From JANQPX01 sp965204405 (GTDB lineage: Bacteria > Pseudomonadota > Alphaproteobacteria > Geminicoccales > Geminicoccaceae), in assembly GCA_965204405.1 (NCBI GenBank), contig CBDBEN010000002.1, positions 1-64,000 on the forward strand: a stretch of DNA of 64,000 nucleotides. The letters are read 5' to 3'. Positions 62,544 through 64,000 of the stretch are shown here, piece by piece; position 1 is the stretch's first letter, and each line of letters begins with the position of its first letter. The position numbers were made by a program, and so were the translations under genes. The notes under the pieces were generated by a model. It did not search any database. It was not told the origin of the DNA and was given only the letters and a program-made list of their open reading frames with translations.

Positions 62544-64000
62544 TCAAGTCTCAAGTCCCAATCTTCTGCGTGACGTTTCGGCGAGTGCTGTGACGATACG
62601 ATCGGCCATGATCGCAATGAACGCGACCGCTAGCCCAGCGATGATACCCTGGCCGGCATTCGCCTTGGTGAGCCCGATATAGACCTCCTGGCCGAGATCG
62701 CGCGTGCCGACCAGTGCGGTGATCACCAGCATGGATAAGGCCAGCATGATCGTCTGGTTCAGGCCGAGCAACAGGTGAGGTGCGGCGAGCGGTAGCTTGA
62801 TCCGCCGGAGCAGCTGGCCTCGTGTGCATCCCGAGACGAGGCCCGCCTCGATCAATGGTTCGGGCACGCTGCGGATGCCGTGGGCTGCATAGCGAACGGC
62901 GGGGGCGAGCGCGTAAAGGATGACGGCGATCATCGCCGAGAAATCGCCGACCCTGAACAGCATGACCACGGGGATGAGATAGACGAAGCTCGGCAAGGTC
63001 TGAAGTGTATCCATGAGCGCGCCGATGATCCGGCCCGCCCGCTCGTTTTCCGCAGCCAGCACGCCGAGCGGAATACCGACCACGGTCGCTATGACCACCG
63101 ACACGCCGCAGAGATAAATCGTCACCATCGCCTTCGCCCAAAGCCCGTTCGCGGCGATGAAGGCGGTCAGGAGCATGCCGAGCAAAGCGAGCTTCCAGCC
63201 TGCGACTCGCCAGCAGGCAAGGCCGATCGCCGCGATCCCCCAAGGCCAGGGAATCTGCCCGAAGAAGCGTTTCACCGGCAGCAGAAACCAGGTGAGGAAG
63301 AACGTCTTGATGGTCTCGAAGGTGTCGAAGAAGTTGACATTGATGTATTCGATCGCCTGACCCCAAAAAGGCCCCGTCGTGAGCGTCAGGGACGCTGGAT
63401 AGTTCTGAACAGGCGGCAGAAACAAGCCAAGCACAAGCGTTCCCAGACCCACGAAAACGACTGTCGTTAGCCAGGGATGACGCTGAATCACCGTACCGCC
63501 CCGGCCGTACCGATCGTTGCCCGCGCGCTCGGCAAAGGCCTGGCTCAGGCGATCGAGCGCGATCGCCATGACGACGATCGCAAGGCCTGCTTCGATGCCG
63601 GCGCCGATATCGAGTCGGCGAAGCGAGGCGAGCACGTCATAGCCAAGCCCGCCCGCCCCGATCATCGAGGCGATGATCACCATATTGAGCGTCAGCATGA
63701 TCACCTGATTGACGCCGACCATCAGCGTTGGCAGTGACGACGGCACCAGGATCTTCCACATTAGCTGGCGCTTGGTGCAGCCGCTCATGCGCCCGACTTC
63801 GACCACCTCCGGCGGCGCGCCTTGAAGAGCAACGATGGTGACGCGCACCATGGGCGGCATGGCGTAGATCACGGTGGCGACCAGGGCGGCGACCGGGCCG
63901 AAGCCAAAGAGAATTAGTATGGGTACCAGATAGGCGAAGACCGGGACGGTCTGCATCAGGTCGAGAACGGGCCGAAGGGTGCGCTCGACCCAGCGATGGC
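62544..64000 (-). CDS. ProW-type ABC permease, two fused domains (5' end beyond window)
   Basis: An inner-membrane permease for a proline/glycine-betaine or choline type importer. About 485 residues are visible; the gene starts beyond base 64000. Two homologous permease domains sit in tandem. The first holds SGCTKRQLMWKILVPSSLP, the second SGCTRGQLLRRIKLPLAAP, both EAA loops that contact the ATPase. Each is followed by an IMLTLNMVII- or IMLALSMLVI-type helix. A hydrophobic linker of four or more helices lies between. Fused two-domain ProW proteins are common in alphaproteobacteria. The binding protein and ATPase genes would be expected upstream, outside the window. Confidence 0.88.
   Translation of the reverse strand, partial: HRWVERTLRPVLDLMQTVPVFAYLVPILILFGFGPVAALVATVIYAMPPMVRVTIVALQGAPPEVVEVGRMSGCTKRQLMWKILVPSSLPTLMVGVNQVIMLTLNMVIIASMIGAGGLGYDVLASLRRLDIGAGIEAGLAIVVMAIALDRLSQAFAERAGNDRYGRGGTVIQRHPWLTTVVFVGLGTLVLGLFLPPVQNYPASLTLTTGPFWGQAIEYINVNFFDTFETIKTFFLTWFLLPVKRFFGQIPWPWGIAAIGLACWRVAGWKLALLGMLLTAFIAANGLWAKAMVTIYLCGVSVVIATVVGIPLGVLAAENERAGRIIGALMDTLQTLPSFVYLIPVVMLFRVGDFSAMIAVILYALAPAVRYAAHGIRSVPEPLIEAGLVSGCTRGQLLRRIKLPLAAPHLLLGLNQTIMLALSMLVITALVGTRDLGQEVYIGLTKANAGQGIIAGLAVAFIAIMADRIVTALAETSRRRLGLET

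Noticed and set aside
62551..63366. 271-codon minus-strand frame
   Set aside because: Second-frame shadow of the ProW-type permease; arginine-rich and without membrane pattern.
1..64000. CRISPR arrays, tRNA or rRNA genes
   Set aside because: No regularly spaced short repeats and no recognisable tRNA or rRNA sequence were found by eye; a covariance search was not possible here.

Overview
This 64 kb window looks like part of an alphaproteobacterial chromosome. The support is a multidomain pyruvate carboxylase next to an aspartate dehydrogenase, two lipoproteins of the type first seen in Caulobacter, a proline/betaine-type permease made of two fused domains, GC-rich core genes, and IS families typical of Rhodospirillales or Rhizobiales. 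The genus cannot be named from the sequence. No rRNA, tRNA or CRISPR array was seen.

The first 14.6 kb is a core-like segment. It holds an ABC sugar importer (binding protein and two permeases), pyruvate carboxylase overlapping nadX, two paralogous lipoproteins, mutS, an FAD-dependent reductase, a LOG-family nucleosidase and a cold-shock gene with a clear terminator. Five of these genes are broken by single-base indels, eight in all, nearly all in or beside short homopolymers. This means either sequencing error or recent decay. A ninth and tenth indel of the same kind lie in ritC and an IS110 remnant.

From about 15 kb to 62 kb the window is a mosaic of mobile DNA and single-gene cargo. An HNH gene and a truncated RecD2-like helicase gene are followed by an IS1634-type element that is itself split by a 2.6 kb serine-recombinase element. 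Next comes a run of accessory genes (DUF3179, GNAT, AGCS symporter, two related serine hydrolases, DM13-spondin operon, Eis-like acetyltransferase, methyltransferases, a HupE metal-transport cassette and a lone SIR2-domain protein) separated by relics of IS5, IS3 and other transposases and by diverged dispersed repeats. At 48.2-52.0 kb lies a complete recombinase-in-trio (RIT) element with 64 bp perfect terminal inverted repeats. Each end abuts a different IS110-family transposase cut at the same conserved position. Downstream are prolyl aminopeptidase, an outer-membrane barrel gene divergent from a 1020-residue lipoprotein with a C-terminal histidine-phosphatase-like domain, an IS630 element nested in a MITE-like element, and a predicted HExxH zinc protease.

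The last 1.5 kb returns to a core-like transport gene, a ProW-type permease running off the window end. The most unusual items are the RIT/IS110 junctions, the nested serine-recombinase trio, the giant lipoprotein with its HExxH neighbour, the SIR2 protein, and the repeats that bracket cargo genes.
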